From: Epiperipatus broadwayi | Taxonomy: Eukaryota > Onychophora > Udeonychophora > Euonychophora > Peripatidae | DNA: 64,000 nucleotides | Assembly (NCBI GenBank): GCA_028023455.1 | Contig: JAQFVV010000969.1 | Coordinates: 62,001-126,000 of the forward strand | Direction of reading: 5' to 3' | Shown here: piece after piece, positions 1-10,114 of the stretch | Position numbering within the stretch: position 1 is the first letter of the stretch | Layout of the letters: each line of letters opens with the position of its first letter | Program-made: the position numbers and the translations under genes | The notes under the pieces: model-generated | Databases searched by the model: none | Told to the model about the DNA's origin: nothing | The model's input: only the letters and a program-made list of their open reading frames with translations

Positions 1-35
1 CAAGATTAGTTATACAACTTAATAGCAGATACCAA

Positions 36-980
36 ATGCAGATAATTCAGGTTTATGCCCCAACAAGTTCTCATAGTGATGAAGTAGTAGAAGATTTTTA
101 TATGGATGTACAAAAGGCTTTTGATCAGAGTAAACAACATTTTAAAATTGTTATGGGAGACTTTAATGCTAGAATTGGTAGACAAATGAAAGATGAAATT
201 GCTGTAGGTAATTTTGGTTATGGTAATAGAAATGAGAGAGGACATAGACTTGTGGAGTTTGCAGAAAAAGAAAAACTTTATATTATGAATTCATTTTTTG
301 AGAAAAATGTTAAAAGGAAATGGACATGGAAGCATCCAAATGAAGGTACAGCAGAATTGGATTATATTTTGACTAACAGAAAATACATATTTCAAGATTG
401 TAATGTTCTTAATAAATTTAACACAGGAAGTGATCATCGATTAGTAAGGTGTAAGTTACGTGTTAATGTAAAACTAGAGAGACAAAAATTATTAAGAAAA
501 ACAATATTTACAGTTGATATTCCTAATCTTCAGAAACATTCTAATGAATTTAAATTAGAACTTACAAATAGGTTTCAAGTGTTAGGAGATTTTGAACATG
601 ATTCAGATTTGAATGAAATTAATATGAAAATAACTGATACACTTTTAAAAACTGCAACAAACATAGCTGGTAGAAAAAAGCAGCAATTGACTAATAAAAT
701 TTCTACTGAGACTAGAGAATTTATGAAGAAAAGAAGGAATATGAAGATATACAAAAATGATGTATTAAAAAGAATTGAATATCTCGAATTTTGTAAAATG
801 GTACGGAAAAGAGTTGAAAATGATATAAGAAAGTATAACTGTGAAATAGCAAGGAAAGCTGTAGAAGAAAATAAAAGTCTCAAGAATGTTAAACAACATT
901 TTGGTATTGGTAGGAAATTTATATCTGCAATAAGAAAAAAAAAGATGGAATTATTACTAAAAAGAGAGATGACATCATGA
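36..980 (+). pseudogene. RTE endonuclease domain (C-terminal part)
   Basis: 314 residues in one frame. Endonuclease/exonuclease/phosphatase signatures are visible: VMGDFNARIG near residues 39-48 and SDHRLVRCKL near residues 130-140, the Asp/Asn and Ser-Asp-His catalytic elements of APE-type LINE endonucleases that nick target DNA. The first part of the domain lies outside the window; the homologous stretch is present in copy 2 near 55,640-55,930. After the endonuclease comes a Lys/Arg-rich linker. The frame ends at TGA 978-980. Reading shifts to the RT frame through an ATGA overlap, and the upstream codons in the RT frame read DIM before KLVEDFY, so a one-base indel in the AG-rich run just before 970 is likely. 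The ATG at 36 is only the first in-window Met, not a real start. Confidence 0.8.
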
Positions 981-2557
981 AATTGGTAGAAGATTTTTAT
1001 CAAGAATTATATAGTAATAAAGAACAAGTACCTCCTATATCTATTACATCTTCCGAATTGCCCAGAATTTTAAATGAAGAAGTGAGACATGCAATTAAAT
1101 GTATGAAGAAAGGAAAGGCTCCAGGAAATGATGGAATTATAATTGATATATTAAAAGAAGCAGGTGAAGAAATAGAAAGAATTTTAGCAAAGTTATATAC
1201 CAAATGTCTAAATGATAAAGATGTACTGGAAGATTGGAAGAATGCAGTAATAATATTAATATTTAAAAAAGGTGATAAAGAAGATATTAGAAATTACAGA
1301 CCTATCAGCCTTTTATCAGTTTTATATAAAATTTTTACCAAGATAATTACAACTCGTCTACAGAGAACTTTGGATTTCCACCAACCAAGAGAACAAGCTG
1401 GATTTAAAAGTGGTTTTAGTACAATAGATCATATCCAGGTATTGAGAGAAGTCATAGAAAGGACAAATGAATATGAGTTGTCATTATGTTTTGGATTTGT
1501 AGATTATGAAAAGGCATTCGATTCTATACACATTTCTTCAGTGATTAAAGCATTGGATCATCAAGGTATAGATCCAGGATATTGTCATATTTTAAAGAAT
1601 ATTTATAAAAATGCAACAGCAACAATTAGATTACATAATGATACTGGAAAATTCAACATTGAGAAAGGTGTAAGACAAGGTGACTCCATATCTCCAAAAC
1701 TTTTTACAGCAGTGCTGCAAGAAGTATTTTGTGGATTAAAATGGGAAACTAAAGGAGTGAAAGTAAATGGAGAGTATTTAAGTCATTTAGATTTTGCAGA
1801 TGATGTAGTTGTTTTTGCAAATAATGCTTCAGAGCTGCAGGAAATGTTGCAGGAGTTAGCAGATGAAAGTAGAAAAGTAGGACTAAAGATAAATGTTAAA
1901 AAGACTAAAGTAATGTTTAATCGATTTGCTCAAAATATGAAAATAAAGATTGATTATGAAGAATTAGAAGAAGTTAACAGTTACAAATACCTTGGTCAGA
2001 TTATTAATACAGATGGAAACATAATGGAGGAAATTAATCATAGAATTAAACTTGGTTGGAGTGCTTTTGGTAGAAATAACTTGATACTAAAAGGAAATAT
2101 GCCTATGTGTTTGAAAAGGATGGTTTTTAACAAATGTGTTTTACCAGTTCTTACTTATGGATCTGAGACTTGGACACTTAATAGAAGAGCAATACAGAGA
2201 CTTCAGACCACTCAAAGGAGTATGGAGAGATGTATGTTGGGAGTAACAAGAAGAGATCGAAAATGCAATGTATGGGTAAGACAACAAACAGGTGTTACTG
2301 ACCTTATTGAAAAAATTAAAAGATTGAAATGGAGTTGGGCTGGACATATTGCTAGAAGAGATGATAATAGATGGACAATTGAAATTTTAAACTGGATTCC
2401 AAGAGATTGTAAAAGACCCAGAAAGAGACCACATGTGAGATGGATGGATGAAATAAGAAAATGTGCAGGGGTGTTGTGGAGAAGAGAAGCTAAAAATCGG
2501 AGAAGATGGATTAAACTTGGAGAGACCTTCATCCTGCAGTGGATTGATAATGGTTGA
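977..2557 (+). CDS. RTE reverse transcriptase and C-terminal domain
   Basis: 526 residues, uninterrupted. RT motifs appear in order: NYRPISLLSVLYKIF (about residue 107), FVDYEKAFDS (motif A, about 175), GVRQGDSISPKLF (motif B, about 230), HLDFADDVVVFA (motif C with the catalytic FADD, about 268) and YKYLGQIIN (thumb region, about 336). The C-terminal part has YGSETWTLNRRA, then KWSWAGHIARRDDNRW and a basic KRPRKRPHVRWMDE segment, typical of RTE-like arthropod and other invertebrate elements. It would copy element RNA into DNA at the endonuclease nick. All RT motifs look intact, so this part is young compared with copy 2. The Met is an artefact of the frameshift; translation would come from the upstream endonuclease frame. 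Confidence 0.85.
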   Translation: MKLVEDFYQELYSNKEQVPPISITSSELPRILNEEVRHAIKCMKKGKAPGNDGIIIDILKEAGEEIERILAKLYTKCLNDKDVLEDWKNAVIILIFKKGDKEDIRNYRPISLLSVLYKIFTKIITTRLQRTLDFHQPREQAGFKSGFSTIDHIQVLREVIERTNEYELSLCFGFVDYEKAFDSIHISSVIKALDHQGIDPGYCHILKNIYKNATATIRLHNDTGKFNIEKGVRQGDSISPKLFTAVLQEVFCGLKWETKGVKVNGEYLSHLDFADDVVVFANNASELQEMLQELADESRKVGLKINVKKTKVMFNRFAQNMKIKIDYEELEEVNSYKYLGQIINTDGNIMEEINHRIKLGWSAFGRNNLILKGNMPMCLKRMVFNKCVLPVLTYGSETWTLNRRAIQRLQTTQRSMERCMLGVTRRDRKCNVWVRQQTGVTDLIEKIKRLKWSWAGHIARRDDNRWTIEILNWIPRDCKRPRKRPHVRWMDEIRKCAGVLWRREAKNRRRWIKLGETFILQWIDNG

Positions 2558-2588
2558 TGATGATGATGATGATATATATATATATATA
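2545..2588 (+). repeat. RTE 3' tail: (TGA)n then (TA)n
   Basis: The RT stop codon is directly followed by six or so TGA/GAT triplets and then (TA)n. RTE-clade LINEs commonly end in short tandem repeats. Copy 2 also runs straight into a long (TA)n at its 3' end, so the tail probably seeded these microsatellites. Confidence 0.6.
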
Positions 2589-3164
2589 AAATATAAATAA
2601 TAATATATATAATATATAAAAAAATAAAATAATAAATGTGCCCTTTTCTATAGGTCAATGATGGTTATAAATGGTCAATTACTAAAAAAATTTTAAAATT
2701 AATATTATATAGTATTTAAAATTATAGACTATATTAAGCAGTAAAAGATTAATATGATATATTTAATAGTAAATATTGTGATGGAGATAATTGTATCTAA
2801 TTCTATATTTTTTCTAAATTGTTTTTCAAAATTTTATATAATTATTTTATATAATATAAGTAGCAAATTTATTAAGACAGATAAAATTAGACTAAACACC
2901 GGAAATGACTACGTGACTGTCTGGAATATTCTATGTATAAGCACTGGTTTAAATTAATACTAATAATTAAAATATTTAAATAGTATATTATAGAAGTGGA
3001 TGGAATTGTCACACATCATAATAAAAATAAGTAGTATACATCTTTATTAATTATTGTTTCAAAATTGTTTTAAAGGTAGTTAAATTGTAATAGATAATAA
3101 TTGATTTAAAAATAATAATTAGTTAACATTTAAGTCTATTACGTCATGATTTTAAAACTTTAGA

Positions 3165-3187
3165 AGATCGGAAGAGCACACGTCTGA
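3165..3187 (+). other. Illumina TruSeq adapter sequence left in the assembly
   Basis: Positions 3,165-3,187 read AGATCGGAAGAGCACACGTC followed by TGA, a 23-base perfect match to the start of the Illumina TruSeq read-1 adapter. On the minus strand it translates as SDVCSSDL, a peptide often seen as a contaminant in protein databases. After TGA the sequence departs from the adapter. This is an artefact, not biology, and may mark a misjoin or a gap closed with untrimmed reads. Confidence 0.93.
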
Positions 3188-3794
3188 TTGACCAATAAAA
3201 AAAATAGATCTTGGCAGACAACCAAAATCGCGCCAACTAATTGTATAAACGGGGGAGAACAAAAATGTGTTGACTCCAGAGCAGAGGTAAAATTTTAAGC
3301 TCTCTAAATTTTTTTTTTCTTTTTTCAATTTATTAGTCAATTTTATTATAATTTTAATAATATCTTTGAAAGAAACCAACTGACAATTTAAAAATCATCC
3401 GAAGAGAATCTTAGAATAAAAATTTTAAAAAAAGTTTTTCATAGTAATGTTTCACTAACTTTACAGTAACCTGCCAGTGGATTCTATCGAAATATAATCG
3501 GAGTTTTCAATAGAAAATGGATAGATTCTTAAAACCAAGTTGTAAATTTTATAATATTCCAAATATGTTAATATTATTCGTTGATATAGTTTATATAGCG
3601 TATCACTATGAAAGCTGCTTTCGTGCATATAAAATCAATGAAAGGACATTGTGCGCAGAGTTAATGAAGATAATGGAAAATAAAAATAAGTATTATTCGT
3701 ATAAGAATAAATGGACAAAAGGAATTTTAATATTGAAATAGTTTGAATTGCTTTCTTTAAGATGACTTGAGAAAATACTCTAGAAAATAGTTAA

Positions 3795-3804
3795 AGATCG
3801 GAAG
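3795..3804 (+). other. Possible second short adapter remnant
   Basis: AGATCGGAAG, the 10-base start shared by both Illumina TruSeq adapters, occurs 630 bp downstream of the long match and is followed by unrelated sequence. Ten bases can occur by chance, so this is only suggestive. Confidence 0.25.
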
Positions 3805-5491
3805 TAGTGTATATAAAATAATAATGAATGAAAGTGAAGTTTACCAAGGAAAACACTTGCCTAAAGAAAAAATATATATTTTACAGAAGAGAAATATAAA
3901 ATATTGGATCCATGGAAAACGCAATTGGTACCGTAATTATTAAATAATTGTAGTTTAACTAGAAATAAAGATGCATCAACGCGCTGAGGTAATATTCGCC
4001 AGAACATTAAAAAGCTTCATGGGATAACTAAATAAAATGTTTTCTAATAATTTTGGATTAAACACTAAAACTAAAGATCGTCTAAACAGTTTATTAAATG
4101 AACTAATTTATTTAAAACTTTAATAAGCATAAAGGAGAACATTCGGACAAAAGAAGAAATAATAAATATTATGGGACTAACCAAGATTTACCGTCAGAAA
4201 AATATGTGATTATGGTTTGAATTATTTTCTTTACTAATCTAAGTTAAACATTAAGTTTTAGATAGCGATAGGGAAAACAAAATACATTAATTCATGATAT
4301 AACATTATATGAAATAATATGTTTTGATTTTGAATTTTAAAATAAAATTGTATGTATGTGGAAATTTGTATATGTGCGATGCTCGAAGAGAAAGAAACCT
4401 ACTACGAACTCTGATAGGAAGATAAAGATTGTTTTGGTAACATTTATAATTATTAATGATATATAATGTATGTTTTATTTATTTAGATCAGCTGAGAATC
4501 GAATGAATGTAGCGCAAAAGTTTTATTGTTATTATTGTTGTAAAATGCATTTTTGAAAACAACACTCTAAAACACTTTGAGATGTGATTAGGTTTTAAAA
4601 ATATGCATACAATAATCATTTTATGTGTTATTAATATAGTTCAATATAACCGATGGTTATGTGATATTTTCTGTTAATTTTCCGATTGGGATATTTAAAT
4701 GTTATTTTAACAAAACGTAGATGTTGAACCTACAGTGTAATAAAGCAAGACAAATTGTTCTTATGGAATAGGGAAATGTTTTATATTAGCGAATTTTGTT
4801 TATTGTTTTTAAAAAGGTAGTTAGTATTTTATCGATGTTGGATACAGTAAAAATCTCGAGAGATAGTTTGGGTAGTGACTTGGTAGTACGTGGTGATTCG
4901 GAAACCAAGAGGATGTATTAAAAACTAGGATGCTACAGGGAATGAAATAATAGGTAGTTTTAGATGTTAATCAGCATAGTTAACAAAGCCCTATGACTGG
5001 TAGCCATGTTGTCTTGGACAGTGGTATTTTATATATTTCTTGTGAGTCGTATTAGATGTTTGGTAAAGCTGAGTAAATAGCTGCCACATCATGCTTATCG
5101 CCAAGGTTATTAGACAATGAATGTCGGACCTATTCACACTGTTCCATACATTTTTTGAAGTATATTGTGGATAAGTTATCTATCTATCTTCCCGATATCC
5201 TATACATCTTTCGCTATCTTTATCTGTATTTCTTGCAACTACATCGGGAAACAATAGATATTTTAGAATGTATGTCATGCTATTATTTGGAATAAGAATA
5301 GTTAAGTATTAACGAAGAGTAGATTATGATTATTGAAAGAAAGATGCATATATCCTAAGAAGGGAAGGAGTTAGAGAATTATTTTAATTCTTTTTTAAGA
5401 AATGAACTATAATTTTATAAAAGTATATCCAAATAGAAATATACAAAAATATTAAATATAATTTCACGTTTTCTTATTGTTAATTATGTTT

Positions 5492-5510
5492 TAAAAAATA
5501 TAAGTATTGC
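5492..5510 (+). repeat. Left target-site duplication of the LINE at 5,511-7,195
   Basis: TAAAAAATATAAGTATTGC (19 bp) here is repeated exactly at 7,196-7,214, bracketing the LINE fragment. This is the signature of target-primed reverse transcription and fixes the insertion boundaries. Confidence 0.88.
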
Positions 5511-6865
5511 TATTTTCATGCTACATAGACCCTCTTTTAAGGTCTATAGAAGACTCCCTCCCTGGAATTCATATACCAAGAATCAAACAATCCATCACCT
5601 CCATTGCATATATGGATGATGTCATAATATTCCTTTCATCACATAAGTATCTCCAACCACTTTACCTTTTACTGGACAAATTTTCTAGCTCATCTCAACT
5701 ACACATTCATCACAGCAAATCCTCTACATGGCGAATATTAAATGGAAAAAAATCCATTCCAAATTTCTTGCGGAGCCCCAAAATTTCTTGGGGTTCCCTA
5801 TATATAAATCTCAACTCCCCATGACCAAAAGTATTCAGAATACCATCATTGAACAAGCTGACCACCTTACACAGGGGATTTTGAAGGTCTATTTATCTCT
5901 GCAGGGTAAGGTCACTCTGTTAAATATGAAAGTAATGGCCAAGATTACCTATTATCTCCCGTTCATTACCATCACCAAGATATTCCTATCCAAAGTTTAC
6001 AGACTATGTGCACGACTGTTTTGGAAGGGTTGTACTTCATCCATCAGCACAGCAAAAATGCAATTCCATAGAAAACAGAATGGAATGTCCCTTCATTCCA
6101 TTCAGGCAATATTCTATCAAAAAGCACACACAGTGGTAGTCAACCTGATACAAAAATATGATAGCATCCTTGCAACAGAACCAATAACTCCCACAGATAT
6201 GCCTCCACCTGAGAAGTCCTCTTGGATAGACCAAATCCTCTCCCATCTTTACAAATTCAATGGCAACTCCTCCGAGTGCTTTCTTACCAAAATCTCCATA
6301 TGGACCGCACACTCATTAATGAACCCCCAACCTTCACAATTAAGACCAAAACTTGGAGTAACAAATCAAAAAATTACTACACTATTCAAATTTTTATGGA
6401 TGGAGCCAAAGTTCTTGGATTTTTTAATTAAGGCTAACTTGAATGCAATTCCAACAAACTATTTCCTCCATTACAGAAGATTTATAAAAAACATAGATCC
6501 TTGCTGTTGTCTGTAATAGAGAGGAAGAAACCTTTGAGCATATGATTCTATCCTGTACTGGCTTGACATCTGTACAGCTAATGATAGCCCAAAATACCTC
6601 AATGGACTTTTATAAGATGCTGTCTATTAAAGATTGCATGAAAGACCGAAACTTCATTCACATAAGAATATCAACTTTTATTATATACTCACTGTGGATA
6701 ACTAGATGCAAAATCACTTTCAATACCCCACCACCGAATGCAATGACAATATTCATCAGTACTTTAAACAAGATTAAAAAAAAAGATGAAATTATATCAA
6801 CAAAGTTGCTTTATGAGAATACTTGGAGACTATTCAAAATCCACAGCATCCCAACATCCCTATAA
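5511..6865 (+). pseudogene. LINE reverse transcriptase C-terminal half, frameshifted
   Basis: Begins at LLFSCYIDPLL, the tail of RT motif B, followed by SIAYMDDVIIFLSS, motif C with an intact catalytic YMDD. Then FLGFPIYKSQ (thumb) and, near 6,500-6,560, a CX2CX8HX4C knuckle reading CLCNREEETFEHMILSC. The reading moves from frame 2 to frame 1 near 5,760-5,800 and back to frame 2 near 6,510, so two indels break it. The last part ends TWRLFKIHSIP. With the 5' half missing it cannot be autonomous. Confidence 0.8.
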
Positions 6866-7195
6866 TTATTCATGGAAGGAACTGAACCTTTCTCTTCAAA
6901 CCACATAGGAAATAGAGATCATTTTGTTAAGACAGCTGACCTTCTTGAACAACAAAATACCAAGAAATCAATTGTTCCAAATGGACTACATAAAACACTC
7001 AGAGACTTCTTTAATGGAATTAATTTGTATTATTAAAAAAAAAAAACACTGGCCAACTATTTCCTTCTTCCTGTTCCCCATACGTATATAACCATATTAT
7101 CTTTTTTTACTCACAATATAAACATATATATGCAAAATGACTCAAAAGAGTAAATGTAATAATTTTTATAGCAATAATAAAATTCTTTTTGAAAG
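5511..7195 (+). mobile_element. 5'-truncated LINE (L1/Tx1- or I-like), bounded by TSD
   Basis: A 1,685-bp insertion starting inside RT motif B and ending after a ~330-bp 3' UTR, flanked by an exact 19-bp target-site duplication. It encodes the RT palm end, thumb and a C-terminal CCHC-type zinc knuckle. The same protein family is found in longer form on the minus strand at 61,342-64,000 (for example EPKFLDFLIKANLNA here against EPKFYDFIIKVNLKA there). The 3' UTR contains an internal A-run near 7,036-7,047. Clade (L1/Tx1 or I/jockey) cannot be settled without a tree. Confidence 0.85.
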
Positions 7196-7214
7196 TAAAA
7201 AATATAAGTATTGC
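7196..7214 (+). repeat. Right target-site duplication of the LINE
   Basis: Exact 19-bp copy of 5,492-5,510, directly after the LINE 3' end. Confidence 0.88.
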
Positions 7215-8700
7215 ATATTTAAAAATACAATAACACTCTATAATTATAGTATATGTGAAACTGTAACAGGTGATAATTAAACCCATGTTATAGTATTATA
7301 CATGAGTATGGCTTATGGAATAAACATATTATAGTTTACGAGCATTGGAGAACAAACGTTAAAAGTAATAATAATATTTGAATAAGATGTGGAGTGACTT
7401 ATATAAAGTTACAAGAAGATGTAATTTTCTTTTAAAAACCATATTGATTGTAAAATTATGATGTTATAAATGATGTTTATCCACATAGATAATTTATAAT
7501 ACAGTAACTTTAATATTAAAAGGCAAAGAATGGTGTTACCCATAAAATAGTTAAAATAAGTGATATGATAAACCTAATAAGAAATAAATAAATAACTTTT
7601 AAAAGGCATAATAAGTTTAATTAACGATAAAAGAATTATAAATGTGTATCATTCAGCTATTGTAATGTAAAGAAAAATGAGGATATCCCTTGTAAATAGA
7701 TGTAAATGGATTTTTTTGTTTTATTTATTTTTTATTGATGTTAATTAAATTTTAAAATTTGTTTATTAAAACTTGTGTCTGAGTTTTGTTTTCTCTACAT
7801 CATTGCATGAATTCACAGGGTATGTTCACAACCATTAAACTAAGTATATGATTGTTTACACAAAAGATAAATAGAGAAGTATGTTTAATCTTAAATATTT
7901 ATTGATGTTCTTGTAATTAAATAATTATAAAACTGCATTGTGTTACTGGTCATCAATCCATTATCATAATATTTTGCTAAATTATATGCTATTAGTTGCC
8001 ACTTGCTTTATTTATCAGATTATCTAAACACTGCCACTTATTAATTTATTTTATTACTTAAAGATAAAAAAGGGGATATTAGATTATTAACTAATTTATT
8101 ACGGTTATAAATTCACGATGAAAGAAAAGCTGTACTAGTTGGATTAAGCAATGAAGATTGTGATTATTATTGTTTTATTATTAATCTAATTTCAGAGTAG
8201 TAGATTATGACATAAAATCCCTTATCATATTTTGCTACCATATGTTTATTAACATATGAATAAATTTAAGAACCTGACATTATTTCATTTGAGCTAGATG
8301 ATTACTATTATTATTATTAGAGATAAAATATTAATACTTTAATTGTTAAATGAGTCTTCATGATTAGGAGTTGCAGAAGTCATAAGAATACTATGTAGTT
8401 ATTATGTGTAATAGTAGTATAAGGGGGGATAGTGTTCTTATGCCATTGAGGTGGTATCCTGTGGGATATTGTCTCAATGTAATCTACCTTGTCACCCGTA
8501 TTTCCACTTCTAGTCTCATGAATTCCTGAATATTTATTTGAGTTAGTTTAAAACAGAACCTAAGTTAATTTTAAGAAACTTGAGCTAGTAAATCATTTAA
8601 TTGAATATTTCATTAATATTAGAGCTAGAACCTGGTTAGGTGATTTTTACTATATTATATTTATTTTGGGGGAAGTGGAGATGCGGGAACGGGGCAGTTA
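7215..8700. other. AT-rich interval, nothing recognised
   Basis: No coding potential or RNA gene seen. Short ATT runs occur near 8,310. A slightly GC-richer patch at 8,420-8,520 has no recognisable content. Confidence 0.4.
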
Positions 8701-8792
8701 GATTGGCCTGATGTGTTAGAAAAGGGCAGATTGTGGCCCTCAACGTGATTGGCCTGAGGTGTAGTGGAGCTACACACGACGACAAGGGCAGA

Positions 8793-8793
<1 letters not shown>
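8701..8793 (+). repeat. Short imperfect direct repeat, two ~46-bp units
   Basis: GATTGGCCTGA occurs at 8,701 and 8,747. Each copy is followed by GGTGT or TGTGT and later by AAGGGCAGA (about 8,722 and 8,784), giving two tandem units that are much GC-richer than their surroundings. Possibly a minisatellite remnant or the end of a mobile element. Confidence 0.45.
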
Positions 8794-8822
<29 letters not shown>

Positions 8823-8823
<1 letters not shown>

Positions 8824-8887
8824 TTCTCAATAATCATCTATATATATATATATATATATATATATTCATTAGATGATTATTGAGAAA
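8823..8887. repeat. Foldback with (TA)n centre
   Basis: An 18-bp arm (TTTCTCAATAATCATCTA, 8,823-8,840) has its perfect reverse complement at 8,870-8,887, separated by (TA)n and ATTCAT. The right arm is also the start of unit 1 of the adjacent ~210-bp tandem repeat, so one end of that repeat was duplicated in inverted orientation through the TA tract. Confidence 0.75.
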
Positions 8888-9690
8888 TCAAGATAATATT
8901 ATAGTAAATTTCAAACAAATATTGTACAACTTTTTTTTTAAAAAAAGAAAATGAATAAATCTGAAAACTTTTAAAAATGATGCATTTCTAAAAAAAAAAA
9001 CAAAAGCAGCAAACGTGATGCCATTGATGGTCTTAAAGATATCAATATTTTGGAAGATTTTTTTACAAAAAATGTATATATTGAGTAGATGATAATTCTG
9101 AAATCAAGGTAATATTGTAATGAAATTCAAGAAAATATTGTACAAAATTTAAAAAAAAAAAGACTAAATCTAAAAACTTTGAAAATTAATGCATTTCCAG
9201 AAAAAAAAAAAACAACAACAAAAAACTGGACACCATTAAAGGTTTTAGATATTTCAATATTTTGAAATCTTTTTAATAATATATTCAGTAGATGATTATT
9301 GAGAAATCAAAGTAATATTTGAGTGAAATTCAAACAAATATTGCACAAAATTTTAAAAAAAAATATTAAATCTAAAAACTGTTAAGAACAACACAGTAAA
9401 CCTAAAAACTTTTCAAAATGATGCATTAAAAAAAAAACAGCAAACTTAATGCCACTGATGGTTTTAGATATTTCAATATTTTGGAAGATTTTTGATGAAA
9501 AACACAGTATATATTCAGAAGATGATTATTGAGAAATCAAGGTAATATTGTAGTGAAATTCAAACAAATATTGTACAAAATTTTAAAAAGACAAAATATG
9601 AGTAAATATAAATACTTTCAAAAAAAGCGCATTTCCAAAAAAAAAAAAATCCATGCCATTATTGGTAAAAATTTCTAAAAATTGATTAAC
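8870..9690 (+). repeat. Diverged tandem repeat, ~4 units of ~200-230 bp
   Basis: Units start near 8,870, 9,083, 9,285 and 9,515. Each has AGATGATTATTGAGAAATCA, then 'aatattgtagtgaaattcaa', an A-rich run, TGATGCATTTCC, and 'gatattccaatattttgg'-like sequence before the next unit. The third is lengthened by an internal partial duplication of the 'taaatctaaaaact' part and the fourth is truncated. Divergence is substantial, so the array is old. No ribozyme core (CTGATGA with GAAA) was found in it. Confidence 0.75.
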
Positions 9691-10067
9691 AACATTTTTG
9701 TGATATTTACCATGAAATATTGAACAGTCAAGTCTGGTTAATTGAACATCTTATACTTGACCTCAAAATGAACATCTGCTCAATAAAAGAAAAAACACAA
9801 AGAATAGAAAAAGATAATGTGGAGATGTTAACACATCCAAACGATAGCATTGATAAGGAAATACATGTTTTGACATCTCTCTCCTAGATTACTCAATTGT
9901 GAGCAGCATTGGTTGTTCCATCATTGCTATGTGACACATAAAAAAATACACATTTTTGCTCCTCTAAAAATGGATTACTTTATTTCAATTGTGAGAGCCA
10001 ATCATCATTGCAAGAGTCATTGTGGATGTGAGCTTTCTCCTATATCCTTAATATTGCATCTTTAATA

Positions 10068-10114
<47 letters not shown>

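Larger units (their letters stand above)
1..2588 (+). mobile_element. RTE-clade LINE, copy 1 (5' end outside window)
   Basis: A non-LTR retrotransposon that enters at the left window edge. Order is apurinic-type endonuclease, reverse transcriptase, then a C-terminal region with a YGSETW-type motif, as in RTE/BovB-like elements. Two overlapping reading frames (36-980 and 977-2557) were probably one ORF, now split by a single-base frameshift. The element ends in a short (TGA)n run and then (TA)n, in keeping with RTE elements, which typically end in short tandem repeats rather than poly(A). A second, minus-strand copy at 53,165-56,065 extends about 400 bp further 5' and contains the endonuclease start missing here. 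Clade assignment rests on overall architecture and remembered motif style, not a search. Confidence 0.88.
2589..5491. other. AT-rich interval without recognisable genes
   Basis: No ORF here resembles a known protein. The longest (3,517-3,741, 74 codons) has no recognisable motif. From about 3,190 to 3,540 base composition is less extreme, with some CpG and the phrase CGCGCCAAC near 3,230, so a promoter or exon cannot be excluded. The interval contains an exact Illumina-adapter match at 3,165-3,187 and a weaker one at 3,795, so local assembly quality is in doubt. Confidence 0.5.
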
